Assembly: GCA_903858085.1 (NCBI GenBank)
Contig: CAIOHJ010000058.1
Coordinates: 1 to 12,586, forward strand
Reading direction: 5' to 3'
Source of the DNA: an uncultured Chloroflexota bacterium
Lineage (GTDB): Bacteria > Chloroflexota > Anaerolineae > Caldilineales > Caldilineaceae
DNA length: 12,586 nt
In this document: one piece after another, positions 12,099-12,586 of the stretch
How positions within the stretch are numbered: position 1 is the first letter of the stretch
How the letters are laid out: each line of letters begins with the position of its first letter
Notes under the pieces: model-generated
Seen by the model: only the letters and a program-made list of their open reading frames with translations
Databases searched by the model: none
Told to the model about the DNA's origin: nothing
Program-made: the position numbers and the translations under genes

Positions 12099-12586
12099 AT
12101 GCAAGAAAACTTATCCATGCGTCCGGTGTTGGGTGTTGTTTTGGCTGTTGAGGAACGTATGGCACAGGTTCGGCTTTTCCTGGCTGGAGGGGGGGTTGTC
12201 GAAGAGCGGCTGCCGTCCATTGGTGCCAATCTGCTGGAAGCCGGAGCGGCGGTCGTTGTCATCTTTCTGGGCGACGACCCGTCCAGTGGGGTCATTGTGG
12301 GGGCGATTGACGGTGCCAGTTTTGCCGCAGCGCTGGACCACCTGCACGACGACCGCTATTATCCCCGCAGTGCAACAGACATGCTGCTGGCGGGCAAGGC
12401 CGACTCTGCGCATCCACACGCAGCGTTGGTGGCGTGGACGCAGTTTGACCAGGCAGTACAGGACGTCATGTTGGATTCTCTTCCTGATACATCGACCATA
12501 CAGTGGGACAAAACGACAGCAGGGCTCAGCGCTACCGTGTGTGGCGTGCGTACTTTGAGCACAGCAGAACGTGATGCGCTGGCGGC
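12099..12586 (+). CDS. OB-fold spike/fibre-like tail protein, 3' end missing
   Basis: The 162 visible codons start at ATG 12099, preceded by AAAAAGGAG (12082-12090, 8 nt upstream). Residues 9-70 fit the OB-fold domain of gpV/gp5-type baseplate spike proteins: PVLGVVLAVEERMAQVRLFL, then LPSIGANLLEAGAAVVVIFLGDDPSSGVIVGAI, with the usual five-strand pattern and the FLGDDPSSGVIVG end. Residues 95-162 change character: DMLLAGKADSAHPHAAL and TIQWDKTTAGLSATV resemble linker or fibre-like segments of phage receptor-binding proteins. It would cap the hub encoded just upstream and may attach or extend a fibre. It runs off the right edge, so the C-terminal part is unknown. Confidence 0.65.
   Translation, partial: MQENLSMRPVLGVVLAVEERMAQVRLFLAGGGVVEERLPSIGANLLEAGAAVVVIFLGDDPSSGVIVGAIDGASFAAALDHLHDDRYYPRSATDMLLAGKADSAHPHAALVAWTQFDQAVQDVMLDSLPDTSTIQWDKTTAGLSATVCGVRTLSTAERDALA

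Overview
The window holds two blocks pointing away from each other. The left third (1-4108, minus strand) is the 5' part of one very long gene for a single-chain Type ISP restriction-modification enzyme (nuclease, helicase and DNA methyltransferase in one polypeptide); its 3' end lies beyond the left edge. The right two thirds (4890-12586, plus strand) is a compact head and tail module of a tailed bacteriophage, prophage or phage-derived particle. No rRNA, tRNA, CRISPR array, transposase or integrase was recognised.

Layout: Type ISP enzyme (minus, partial); a 393-base gap; a small leaderless-looking gene of unknown function (4502-4708); a hairpin and a strong intrinsic terminator (4718-4803); portal (4890-6302); prohead protease/scaffold/major capsid fusion (6286-8487) with a convincing internal ribosome binding site and start (6946) that would give a separate scaffold-capsid product; a 13-bp hairpin just after the capsid stop; two small unidentified genes (8575-8802 and 8839-9186); a 110-base gap with a nested three-stem fold (9194-9277); a probable head-tail adaptor (9297-9902); a large protein with an Asp-box propeller-like N-half and a tail-hub-like C-half (9904-12054); and a partial OB-fold/fibre-like protein (12099 to the right edge).

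The structural genes are tightly packed and most have a strong AAGGAG-type ribosome binding site, so they probably form one late operon. Portal, protease and capsid would build the head; the adaptor would close the portal vertex; the propeller/hub and OB-fold proteins would form a tail tip. No terminase precedes the portal, and no tail tube, sheath or tape-measure gene separates adaptor from hub, so a short-tailed or unusual particle is possible.

The host cannot be named with confidence. The phage genes are GC-rich with G/C-rich third positions; the restriction gene looks somewhat less so by eye. A -10-like TACAAT placed 7 bases before a start codon suggests a bacterium that uses leaderless transcripts, as Actinomycetota, Deinococcota and some Chloroflexota do. 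Assignment to a phylum would be a guess.
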